Positions 55,289 through 63,340 of a stretch of DNA of 64,000 nt are shown piece after piece. How positions within the stretch are numbered: position 1 is the stretch's first letter; each line of letters begins with the position of its first letter. Origin of the DNA: Alistipes sp. dk3624 (GTDB taxonomy: Bacteria > Bacteroidota > Bacteroidia > Bacteroidales > Rikenellaceae). Location: positions 496,001 through 560,000 of the forward strand of contig NZ_CP045651.1 of NCBI RefSeq assembly GCF_009557455.1. The letters run 5' to 3'. The notes beneath the pieces were generated by a model. It had not been told where the DNA came from and searched no databases. It saw only the letters and a list, made by a program, of their open reading frames with translations. Both the position numbers and the translations under genes were made by a program.

Positions 55289-56413
55289 TTACGCTCCCAG
55301 CCAATAGTCGAATTTTAGGGATATGTCGTTCCCCGTTTGTTTCAAATAATCGTTGATCGCCCGGATGTCCAGCGGGTCGAGTAAAATATCGAGTGAATTT
55401 TTATAAATCCTTTCGGTCAGATGCACCGCCGACAGCGTATCGAAGATACGATCGTTCATCCGCGTAAAAGACCCGGCCAACGGAATGACGACGAACGGTT
55501 TATTGAAAATAATACTGAACACCATTCCATGGAACGAATTGGTGACGACGTACCGGGCATTCCGGATCAGACTGAGCCACTCGTCCACATTGGGATAGAT
55601 TTTGTCGTATGCGTCCTGCCGTCCCTGACTTGCGACGTATTTCACCTCGATATGCCGGCTTCGAGCCCAAGCATAAACTTCGGCCACATCGAAATCGATT
55701 TCATTGCCGAGCAGGTAAAGCAGCAGGTAATCCTGCGAATATAGGCACGGGGCGGCTATCGACGAATAATCGTGCACGGACAACAGCAAAGTAGGATCGG
55801 GTACCAATGAAGCGTCGCTGCGTCCCAACTCCCTGCATATTTCCACGCCCTGTCGCTCCCGCAATGCCAGTACGTCGAACCCGGATATGTACCGTTTAAT
55901 CTTTTTCCGGAGGCTCCCGGCGAGTTTCATACCGCCGAACGACGGCGCATAAGCAATTTTTTTGCAACCTTCCGGCACGAACATCAGGTAATAGACCGGA
56001 TCGACCGATCCCCAGACCTGATCGCTTCCGGCGATGTATGCATCCGCCCCGGGCGGATCGGTGAAAATATCATATTGATCATAGACTCTCGAAGTGACCG
56101 CAATAAAGCGCTCTTTGAATGTCGAAAAATGACGCGGATGGGCAGCATTCTCCTGCCTCACGATCCGGTTCATTTCTTTAAATCGCTGCGAAAAACGGAA
56201 TTCCTTCCGACGGAATAACCGTAGCGAGATTTTCCTGACGATTCTACACGGAAGAGACAAAACCCATTTCAGGTTTATTTTCCGTCCGGGCGCATATCTT
56301 ATCAGAAAAGCATCGTGCCCTTTATCCCGCAGAAAACGCTGAAGAGCATAACACTGAAGTATTTGACCGTAATTATCCTCGCTGTTCCAGAAAGTTACGA
56401 TTCCAATTTTCAT
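55289..56413 (-). CDS. polysaccharide pyruvyl transferase family protein
   Basis: The 374-residue protein starts MKIGIVTFWNSEDNYGQILQCYALQRFL and has DAYIAGSDQVWG, the RERQGVEICRELG region, and VTNSFHGMVFSIIFNKPFVV, the set of motifs of the PS_pyruv_trans family. Members add a ketal-linked pyruvate from PEP to capsule sugars, giving acidic groups. ATG 56413 is chosen over an upstream TTG. It follows the ThDP-enzyme gene on the same strand with a 37-bp gap; 150 bp of apparently empty sequence separates it from the EpsG gene. Confidence 0.9.
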   Translation of the reverse strand: MKIGIVTFWNSEDNYGQILQCYALQRFLRDKGHDAFLIRYAPGRKINLKWVLSLPCRIVRKISLRLFRRKEFRFSQRFKEMNRIVRQENAAHPRHFSTFKERFIAVTSRVYDQYDIFTDPPGADAYIAGSDQVWGSVDPVYYLMFVPEGCKKIAYAPSFGGMKLAGSLRKKIKRYISGFDVLALRERQGVEICRELGRSDASLVPDPTLLLSVHDYSSIAAPCLYSQDYLLLYLLGNEIDFDVAEVYAWARSRHIEVKYVASQGRQDAYDKIYPNVDEWLSLIRNARYVVTNSFHGMVFSIIFNKPFVVIPLAGSFTRMNDRIFDTLSAVHLTERIYKNSLDILLDPLDIRAINDYLKQTGNDISLKFDYWLGA

Positions 56414-56450
56414 ATTCTGCAAATATTCTTATGAGACAAAAAGCCAATAG

Positions 56451-58187
56451 TTACCGGCCCAGCGTTTTTTTGATGAAACTTTTTTGTTTTTCGCTCATAA
56501 CCGATCGTGCGAAATCCACCAACTTCCCTGTCGTATTCTGTTCGACGGAGCGAATGGCGCGAAGGGCATCGCTCTCGTCCCCGCTGTCGGTAAACACTTC
56601 GAAAAGCATCGGCCGGGCGGCCGGTTCAGGAGAGAGGAACCGCTCGTACAGCGCTTCGAATTCATTTTTGTCCGAAGCGCACATGTATTCGAATCCGAGA
56701 TCTTCCGCATAGTGCCGGATCAATGCCTGCGATTTGTTGCCAAAATGCCCTGCCGCTGCGATATAAGGATCGGCTTCGTCTCCGAAAAGAGCTCCAGGAT
56801 GGTCATACTGACGAAATTCGGTTCCCCGGCCGTTATTGATTATCAAAATCCGGACATTGTTGCCGACATGACGATTTCCGACCGCATTCATATCGTAGAA
56901 AAACGCAAGATCGCCGAAAATACCGAAACAAAGTCGGGTCGGGTCGGCCAACGAAGCCCCGATCAGCGAAGAGACGCCGCCGTCGATCCCGAACCCGCCG
57001 ACGTTCGAATCGGAAAACACGGACTTCGGTATTTCGAAGAAATTCCACGATCGCAGCGTATTCAGAATGCCGAAATGCAACACGGAGTTCTCCGGAAGAA
57101 GAGGCGCCATTTTATACGCCGTCCAAACATTCGAAAAGGGCAAATTCTGCGGAATAGCGTCGTAAACTTTTTGATAAAGCGCCCGACAGTTTTTCAGATA
57201 TTCATCGGAATGCCTATCGGATACACCGGCATAATGCCCGAAAAAATTCTGCTCGGACATTTCGAATACATAACGCAGTTTATGAAAGGTATCGCGGATC
57301 TCGCCGTCCTCGCTGACGCGCCATACAGTCCGAGCCGAAGGATAGTAAGACGCGGATACCTCTCCGATATGAATCAGCAAATCGACGCTGTTGGTTTCGG
57401 TTGTAAGCATCTTTTGATTCTGCACCAACGAATAAAGAACCCTGTATCTCCCTTTGTAATTACTCGTATGATCGCAGAAAACGACGGCATCGTGCGCCTC
57501 GCAGAATCGATCGACCGCCTCGGTCTGCTCCGAAGTCCATTTCGGATGGGAACCGACGAAAACGGCAACTTTACCTTCAGGAAATTCCGGAAACCGGTCT
57601 CCTGCACAAATCCTGTCGATCACGCGGACGGACGGCAGTTCCTTCACCGAATAATCCCTGCTGTAAGTGGTCGCCAAATTGATATGCGCCGGACCGCCGC
57701 CGCGATGCTTGAGGGCCAGGATCGCCTTATTGGCATTTATTTCGCAACTCCACGCTTCTTCCTCGTCCCTTACGGCCGGAAGCGAAACGCTTACATGAAC
57801 GATATCGTTGAGCGGTCTGCTGCGATCGATTACCTGAGGTATATGATGCCCGACCCTGCCTTCGTACTGCGTCGACGTGATCGCCAGTACGGGCAACTTC
57901 CGGTAAAAGGCTTCGGTCAGCCCAGGAAGGTAATTTCTCGAAGCTGTAGCGCCCGTACAGCTCAAGACGACCGGCTCGCCGGACTCTGCCGCCAGACCGC
58001 ACGCCATATAGGCCGCCGAACGCTCATCGACCGAAGAATAGATCTCGAAATAGGGATCCTGCTGTATCGAAGCGACGAACGTTATGTTCGTAGCGCCCGG
58101 AGATGCTATGATTTTACGGATGTTATTAGCTTTCAACAGAGCGATCACGATCTGCGCATTGCGTTCGGAGGTGTAATACTTTTCCAT
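56451..58187 (-). CDS. MenD-like ThDP-dependent enzyme in capsule locus
   Basis: The 578-residue protein has the three-domain ThDP fold. Glu55 in SSVDERSAAYMACGLAAESG activates the cofactor, and GDLAFFYDMNAVGNRHVGNNVRILIINN (from residue 425) is the metal/diphosphate-binding motif. This reads closer to MenD (GDLSxxYDLNAL) than to acetolactate synthase. Menaquinone synthesis is unlikely here: the gene lies between an epimerase and a pyruvyl transferase in the capsule locus, and no other men gene is seen. A ThDP enzyme in this setting could extend a sugar or keto-acid carbon chain to make an unusual capsule substituent. Substrates are unknown. Confidence 0.8.
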   Translation of the reverse strand: MEKYYTSERNAQIVIALLKANNIRKIIASPGATNITFVASIQQDPYFEIYSSVDERSAAYMACGLAAESGEPVVLSCTGATASRNYLPGLTEAFYRKLPVLAITSTQYEGRVGHHIPQVIDRSRPLNDIVHVSVSLPAVRDEEEAWSCEINANKAILALKHRGGGPAHINLATTYSRDYSVKELPSVRVIDRICAGDRFPEFPEGKVAVFVGSHPKWTSEQTEAVDRFCEAHDAVVFCDHTSNYKGRYRVLYSLVQNQKMLTTETNSVDLLIHIGEVSASYYPSARTVWRVSEDGEIRDTFHKLRYVFEMSEQNFFGHYAGVSDRHSDEYLKNCRALYQKVYDAIPQNLPFSNVWTAYKMAPLLPENSVLHFGILNTLRSWNFFEIPKSVFSDSNVGGFGIDGGVSSLIGASLADPTRLCFGIFGDLAFFYDMNAVGNRHVGNNVRILIINNGRGTEFRQYDHPGALFGDEADPYIAAAGHFGNKSQALIRHYAEDLGFEYMCASDKNEFEALYERFLSPEPAARPMLFEVFTDSGDESDALRAIRSVEQNTTGKLVDFARSVMSEKQKSFIKKTLGR

Positions 58188-58222
58188 GATATTTGTCTGA
58201 CGATTATCGAAAAAAGGATCAA

Positions 58223-59332
58223 TTACCGTTTGATAAGTTTTCGTATGAGTTCAAATAAATTACGGGGCATATACCTTGCCGCCAGATACGCCAAGCGGAA
58301 TTTTACGGACGGAATCTCACGAAGCGGAGTCCGTTCGCCCGTGATTCTGTCGCAACGGGCTTCCGCCGTCCAAACGATCTGCGCGAACCGCGGATTCCGA
58401 ACAAAACGTTCCAGACAGAACCGCAATCCGTCGGCCGGTTTCGTAAAACCGGCCGTGTCGCAGAACCGGTCGATTTGCGTATTGTCGAATTTGCGATCAT
58501 ACCATCTGTCATATCGCACCTGATATTGCGTTTCCGGATTTTTCAGGTTGGGAGCCGCGTCAGGCATCACCACTCCGGGACGTGTCCCCAGATGAGTTTC
58601 AAGTACATCGAGGTATATTCCCAGCACATCGCTCCATCTGATCGCCTCCGCAGCAGTAACATGAAACGCACGGCCGTTAGCCGCCGGTTTTCCGGCAACA
58701 GCGGCTATACCGCACGCCACATCGTAACCATAGGTCAACGTAGTCATTTTTTCCGCGATATCTTTCGGAAAAACGATTTTTCTACCGTTCATAGCCCGGT
58801 ATAGCCACTGCTCTTTTTCCAGTACGCCCAGTTGCAACCGTATTTCGCTGTAAGTTATATAAGGGCGGACGATCACCCAGTTCGTTTTTCCGGACTGCGA
58901 CAGTAAATTTTCTTCGCGGGCCTTTGCAAGGGCGTATTCGTCGGTTCGCAGGTAAACTTCATCGTTTACGGTATCCAACAACCTCGGCGAGGTTTCGACG
59001 ATCGGCTCGTTCGATCCGGCATAAACCCGGGCCGAACTCAAAAAAACATATTGTTTGCATACCGACAACAAGAAATCCACGCGCTCCCTGAATTCGTCGG
59101 GCGTATAAACCATAAAATCCACGATGCAGTCCCACTTCGCCCCCACAGGGACAAGCGATCGGACAAAGCCGATATCATGGGCATTTCCCCGTACGTACCG
59201 TATACAACCGTTTTCGACGGAGGGAAATTCTTTGCGGGTGGTAACCGTCAGTTCATTCGCAGGATCGGCCGCAAGGATCCCGACCAGGTGCGATCCCATG
59301 GCGCCGGTACCTCCCATAATTAAAATCCGCAT
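58223..59332 (-). CDS. NAD-dependent epimerase/dehydratase family protein
   Basis: The 369-residue protein begins MRILIMGGTGAMGSHLVGIL with GGTGAMG as the NAD-binding glycine motif. It has VDFMVYTPDEFRERVDFLL, VFLSSARVYAGSNEP and TDEYALAKAREENLL, where YALAK contributes the YxxxK catalytic pair of extended SDRs. It probably modifies a nucleotide sugar for the capsule, or works with the ThDP enzyme 35 bp downstream. The exact reaction cannot be told. Confidence 0.87.
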   Translation of the reverse strand: MRILIMGGTGAMGSHLVGILAADPANELTVTTRKEFPSVENGCIRYVRGNAHDIGFVRSLVPVGAKWDCIVDFMVYTPDEFRERVDFLLSVCKQYVFLSSARVYAGSNEPIVETSPRLLDTVNDEVYLRTDEYALAKAREENLLSQSGKTNWVIVRPYITYSEIRLQLGVLEKEQWLYRAMNGRKIVFPKDIAEKMTTLTYGYDVACGIAAVAGKPAANGRAFHVTAAEAIRWSDVLGIYLDVLETHLGTRPGVVMPDAAPNLKNPETQYQVRYDRWYDRKFDNTQIDRFCDTAGFTKPADGLRFCLERFVRNPRFAQIVWTAEARCDRITGERTPLREIPSVKFRLAYLAARYMPRNLFELIRKLIKR

Positions 59333-59486
59333 ACTTTTTCAGACATTTTACCGGCCTGTCAATTCGGAATGAAATAATCCGGACATGTATTCTACAAGGA
59401 GTCTCCGCCGAGAATTTCTTCTTAAAAAATACCGAAATGAAGAACCATTCAGCAGACGCCTGTCTACGAGGCATCAACCGGACTAC

Positions 59487-61001
59487 TCAGAGCCGTACTA
59501 TTTTGCGAATAGGCTTTATGAACAGGTCGCGTTCATACTGATTCATTGAGAACCGATAGATACAGGGAAAATATATCAACGAAAAAACAACCGCAACACA
59601 CAGGAAAGAGAGTACGCTGTCTACCGATACGTATTTCAACAAGATGAACGCGCCGACAGTAATGATCAACGGAGCGACACTCATCCGCGCGATCTCCGTC
59701 CAGAAAAGCGGTATATCCAAATGAATTTTGCGCTTATAATAGATATTCAACAGGATGCCATGTCCCAGCACGACCGCTACGGAAGTTACCGCCGCCACAC
59801 CGAAAGCTCCGAACTGTCTGGCTGCCGGGATGGCCGCAGCCAGACTCGCCGCGGAAACCGCCAGAATAAGGATCGACCTGTATTTCATTTCATTCCTCGC
59901 CTGAAGAATCGTAATTCCCAGATTCTGAATCATCGGAATCAGGGTCGAAGCAAAAAACATCAACGCGATAACATAAGTTTCGTCATACCCTTCGCCGGCC
60001 CACAACGCGATAAACGGCCGCCCCAACAGAATAAAAGCAGACAGGACATATGCCAGTACGATGTACTGGATACGTCCGATACGAATAAACAGATCGGATA
60101 CGGTCTGCTCCGACGCGCCGGTAGTGATCATTGCCGTAACTTTGGGTAGGAAAACGCCGGATATCGAGGTCGAAAACGAATAGTACATATCTTTCAGGTA
60201 AATCGCTACGGCAAAAACGGCCACGGCTGCGGTGCCGACGGTGGCTCCCAACACAAACTGCCCCGTACCCCAGTAAATGCGGTCCATAATCGCATTCAGA
60301 AATATCCAAAACGAATAAACGGTCACTTCCCGGAGAAACCCCCAGCGAAAACGTCCGAAAACGATCCGTATCCCGATTTTGCGACGACAGTAATAATAAT
60401 TCAACAACAGTGTAACGAGATTGAACAGCGTTTGCACGACTACCATCGCTACGGCCCGATACCCCATTTTCAACAAACAGATCATCACGACGGTGTTAAG
60501 CAAGATGCGGACGATCTGAACGACTTTCTGAAAAATAAAATCTTCGTAAGCCGTAACAACGGCTCCGAAAATACTCAGAGGAAAAGTGACGGCCAAATTA
60601 AAAATCAAAATGATCATCAACACCTTAGCCCGTTCGACCTCAACGACGGTCATCGTATCTCCGAACAATGCTTCGACATTGAAATACAGTCCCAAGCCGG
60701 CTCCGAATGCAAGTATACCGATCACCGAATAGAGGATCAGAAACATTCCGAACATGGCGTATTGCTCCTGCTGTCTGCCTTCCGCGCGAAATTTAGCCGT
60801 ATAACGGATAATAGCATTTCCAAAGCCGAAATCCATGATCGTCAGATAGGCGATCACAGACGCCACGAGCGAATAAAGACCGTATTCGCTCTGCCCCATC
60901 ATCCGCAGCATATAGGGCGTATAAAGCAGCCCGACCAGCGAGTTCAGCCCGATCACTACGTAATTTAGAACGGCTCCGGCTTTCAGTTGATTTACGACCA
61001 T
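59487..61001 (-). CDS. Wzx-type polysaccharide flippase
   Basis: The 504-residue protein has 12 or more hydrophobic segments and the Polysacc_synt N terminus (LKAGAVLNYVVIGLNSLVGLLYTPYMLRMMGQSEYGLYSLVASVIAYLTIMDFGFGNAIIRYTAKF). It should move undecaprenyl-diphosphate-linked repeat units across the inner membrane for polymerisation by the EpsG-type protein. It is the first structural gene of the locus after the two regulatory-position genes. Confidence 0.9.
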   Translation of the reverse strand: MVVNQLKAGAVLNYVVIGLNSLVGLLYTPYMLRMMGQSEYGLYSLVASVIAYLTIMDFGFGNAIIRYTAKFRAEGRQQEQYAMFGMFLILYSVIGILAFGAGLGLYFNVEALFGDTMTVVEVERAKVLMIILIFNLAVTFPLSIFGAVVTAYEDFIFQKVVQIVRILLNTVVMICLLKMGYRAVAMVVVQTLFNLVTLLLNYYYCRRKIGIRIVFGRFRWGFLREVTVYSFWIFLNAIMDRIYWGTGQFVLGATVGTAAVAVFAVAIYLKDMYYSFSTSISGVFLPKVTAMITTGASEQTVSDLFIRIGRIQYIVLAYVLSAFILLGRPFIALWAGEGYDETYVIALMFFASTLIPMIQNLGITILQARNEMKYRSILILAVSAASLAAAIPAARQFGAFGVAAVTSVAVVLGHGILLNIYYKRKIHLDIPLFWTEIARMSVAPLIITVGAFILLKYVSVDSVLSFLCVAVVFSLIYFPCIYRFSMNQYERDLFIKPIRKIVRL

Positions 61002-61184
61002 CGGATTTTACCCATTACTATGTCCGAAAAATAAATCTTTTGTAACAGATATTGCATCCAGCACCGACGCATAAAGCGAGGAGACATTCTCGAAACACAC
61101 CCAATATCATATCCCTATAAGGCCGGTACGAATGTCTCGTACCGCCCGAAAGACACGGGATTACCCCAATACGTACAGGCAAAT

Positions 61185-62039
61185 TCATTCGGCCTCCTGC
61201 ATTATTTCATGCTGCACCCTGTCCATAATATCGGAGCAACATTGCTCGACGGCGTAACTGGTAGCAAGATACCATGTATCGGTACGAGTCTCGACAGTAT
61301 TCGCCACCCCTTCGATCAATCCGGCAATCCGCTTCGGCAGGTCGTGCTCACAAGGGAACGCACCGGAAATCCGCAACAGATCATACCATGCCGTCAACAA
61401 CGGAAGTTGTTCGGCGACAGCGTTCTCAGGAAGAACCAAACGTTTCTTATAATAGTTATACGCACGCAACACCGCATCGTGAAAACGATCGTCCCGGAAA
61501 GCATCGCTATAATTTTGCAGCAACTCGATCCTACGTACGGCTATTTCCTGAGGAAGTCTTCTCCAGCAACCCTTCGTATCCAGTTCGCCGACCCATTGCC
61601 CGCACTTTGCTCGGTAAAACGGGTAATAATCCAATTCCGTATTATCACCCATAACATTTCCCAACTCATAAGCTATACAGCGCAGTACATCCAACTCCTG
61701 TCCTGGATCGGGATCTTTCAAATAACTGTCTAAAAGTCGGTAATATAATCCGCTACATTCTTCGTCTTTTTTTCCGTAAACGCCCCATGCGGATTCTTTA
61801 ACCAGGCGATACATCCGGCACAAACCGTTAACCGAGGTACGATCCATGATCTGATAAAGAATGTCCATCTTGCGGATAATTTTATTGCAATTCAAATAAT
61901 CACAAGACGACGCAACACAACACAACATACTAATCGACAAATACATACGAAGAAGAGCATCGATACGTACTTCGCTTTGTCCTTTTATGCGGTGATTACA
62001 CAAAAACGGAAGCAATACCTGTAAATCTGTTTCGGTCAT
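61185..62039 (-). CDS. hypothetical protein in the UpxZ position
   Basis: The 284-residue protein (MTETDLQVLLPFLCNHRIKGQ) looks mostly helical, with no signal peptide or membrane helix. It is rich in Cys, Tyr and Leu. I do not recognise a family. It begins 57 bp after upxY, where Bacteroides fragilis capsule loci have upxZ, an inhibitor of the antiterminators of other loci. UpxZ is much shorter (around 160 residues), and I see no evident similarity. It may still be a regulator by position; this is inference. The 183-bp gap to the flippase contains an 8-bp hairpin (61124-61144). Confidence 0.65.
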   Translation of the reverse strand: MTETDLQVLLPFLCNHRIKGQSEVRIDALLRMYLSISMLCCVASSCDYLNCNKIIRKMDILYQIMDRTSVNGLCRMYRLVKESAWGVYGKKDEECSGLYYRLLDSYLKDPDPGQELDVLRCIAYELGNVMGDNTELDYYPFYRAKCGQWVGELDTKGCWRRLPQEIAVRRIELLQNYSDAFRDDRFHDAVLRAYNYYKKRLVLPENAVAEQLPLLTAWYDLLRISGAFPCEHDLPKRIAGLIEGVANTVETRTDTWYLATSYAVEQCCSDIMDRVQHEIMQEAE

Positions 62040-62096
62040 GGAAATTCCGGTTATGGCTGTTAAAATAAGAGATGAACGGGATGAAACGACCGCTGT

Positions 62097-62642
62097 CTAT
62101 TCGGATAAAATTTCGATCAGATCGGGATTGACTTCAACCGCGACAGCCAAAGTATTGGGCAACTCTATCACCAGCCGTTTGGCCTTTGCGCCTTTTACCT
62201 TCATAAATATGCCTTCAATTCCATCAAACGGCCCTCCGTGAATTCGGATTCGGGTTCCTTTATCGATATTCAACTCCTGAGGCGTAAAATAAATGGGACG
62301 TTCCGATCCTTTCACCGCATTGATAAACTGTTCCATCTGGCTGTCGGGAATAATAAGAGGTTCTGCCTGTCTGCCGCCCCGGCGGTACCGATATTGGAAA
62401 TAATTATCGGCTTCCAAAAAAGGAGCTAAAACTTTTTCGGTAGAATGAACGAACAGCAAATCCCATATTACAGGAACGTAAGCGCGTATTTTCTTACCAT
62501 TTCGATTTTTAATCTCGCAACGCATAGGAACGAATGTTTCGACAGAAGCTTTATCGAGACGGTCCCGCGTATCCGATTTGCGATTATACAGAAAACGCAT
62601 TACATACCAAACGAGTCGTTCTTCCTCCATGCATTGTGACAT
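62097..62642 (-). CDS. UpxY-like NusG-family transcription antiterminator
   Basis: The 181-residue protein has an N-terminal NGN domain (WYVMRFLYNRKSDTRDRLDKASVETFVPM) and a C-terminal KOW-like domain (LNIDKGTRIRIHGGPFDGIEGIFMKVKGAKAKRLVIEL). It matches the UpxY group, first genes of Bacteroidales capsule loci that let RNA polymerase read through the long operon. An in-frame ATG at 62630 is an alternative start. The 142-bp leader between this gene and the left inverted repeat is where UpxY is expected to act. Confidence 0.92.
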   Translation of the reverse strand: MSQCMEEERLVWYVMRFLYNRKSDTRDRLDKASVETFVPMRCEIKNRNGKKIRAYVPVIWDLLFVHSTEKVLAPFLEADNYFQYRYRRGGRQAEPLIIPDSQMEQFINAVKGSERPIYFTPQELNIDKGTRIRIHGGPFDGIEGIFMKVKGAKAKRLVIELPNTLAVAVEVNPDLIEILSE

Positions 62643-62784
62643 TCGAATTCTCTCTGCTTTCAGGCTTAATCATCGCTAAATTTGAGCTATGGACATAACT
62701 CTGAATCCCCTAATATCACCTATATCACTAATACTAAGGTCATTGGAAACTAAAATTCTAAATACGCACTTTCGTATCAGTATC

Positions 62785-62805
62785 GTTTCTTTGTAAGAGA
62801 CGGCA
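62785..62805 (+). repeat. left inverted repeat of putative invertible capsule promoter
   Basis: A 21-bp sequence starting GTTTCTTTGTAAGAG is repeated as a perfect reverse complement at 63084-63104. The neighbouring bases on both sides do not pair, so the repeat is exactly 21 bp. Confidence 0.9.
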
Positions 62806-62815
62806 CTTTATGGGT

Positions 62816-62848
62816 ACAAATATTGGAAATATAAATCTAACGGCCAAA
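62816..62848 (-). promoter_or_regulatory. candidate promoter inside the invertible segment, facing upxY
   Basis: On the minus strand TTTG (62848-62845), 21 bp and AATATTTG (62823-62816) approximate the consensus, with one mismatch in the -7. It lies 11 bp inside the left repeat, where a capsule promoter would sit in the ON orientation. Confidence 0.4.
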
Positions 62849-63083
62849 TATTCCATCATCATTTATAGCTATTTCGCGCGTTTTTATGTATTACTAACAC
62901 ATTGATTTATATAATTATATACGTGACTTTCAAATCGCAACAGCATTTACTCCGGAAAAGTTCGGAATACGTTATCGAATCGACGATCCCATTGCCCAAT
63001 TTATATATCTCTTATCCTGAATGATGTATAAACGCTACTCTCTCATTGTTTATTACACTTGTTTACAGTATTTTATTATTCCA

Positions 63084-63104
63084 TGCCGTCTCTTACAAAG
63101 AAAC
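63084..63104 (-). repeat. right inverted repeat of putative invertible capsule promoter
   Basis: Reverse complement of 62785-62805 with no mismatch; reads TGCCGTCTCTTACAAAG onward on the plus strand. Confidence 0.9.
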
Positions 63105-63314
63105 ATCCTAAACCTATAAATTACCAACAGCGATCCGCAACAAAGAAAACATTGATACCCAGCCCTTGGGGATCATCCTGCATCTCTTTCGTATAGATTC
63201 CGGGATTCGCTTTTAAAGCTATTTTTCGCATTCGGTTATCGAAAACGAGCCGCCGCCATTATAATGATTTTGGAGGAAAATACCGGAAAAATTCTCCGGT
63301 TCCGAATAAACGGT

Positions 63315-63322
63315 TATCTTTG
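63315..63322 (+). promoter_or_regulatory. -7 promoter element for the GntR regulator gene
   Basis: TATCTTTG, 19 bp upstream of the ATG at 63341, outside the inverted repeats. Confidence 0.5.
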
Positions 63323-63340
63323 CAAGAAACATCAGATGAT

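Larger units (their letters stand above)
62785..63104. promoter_or_regulatory. candidate invertible (phase-variable) capsule promoter
   Basis: A 278-bp segment lies between perfect 21-bp inverted repeats directly upstream of a upxY-led capsule locus. In Bacteroides fragilis seven of the eight capsule promoters lie in such segments and are flipped by the serine recombinase Mpi. Here no recombinase gene is in the window. Whether it inverts is not shown by one sequence. Confidence 0.75.
62643..63340. promoter_or_regulatory. AT-rich intergenic region with invertible-promoter architecture
   Basis: This 698-bp gap between upxY and the GntR-type regulator has no credible gene. It holds the upxY leader (62643-62784), an AT-rich core bounded by inverted repeats (62785-63104), and a 236-bp right flank with the regulator's -7 element. 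The composition is far more AT-rich than the housekeeping regions. Confidence 0.75.

Noticed and set aside
56484-58523. Plus-strand open frame (679 codons) antisense to the ThDP enzyme gene
   Set aside because: No recognisable domain or signal; the minus strand has a clear ThDP fold with catalytic motifs.
63141-63150. CAAAGAAAAC resembling part of the inverted repeat
   Set aside because: The match is short and A-rich; it does not extend to a third full copy.
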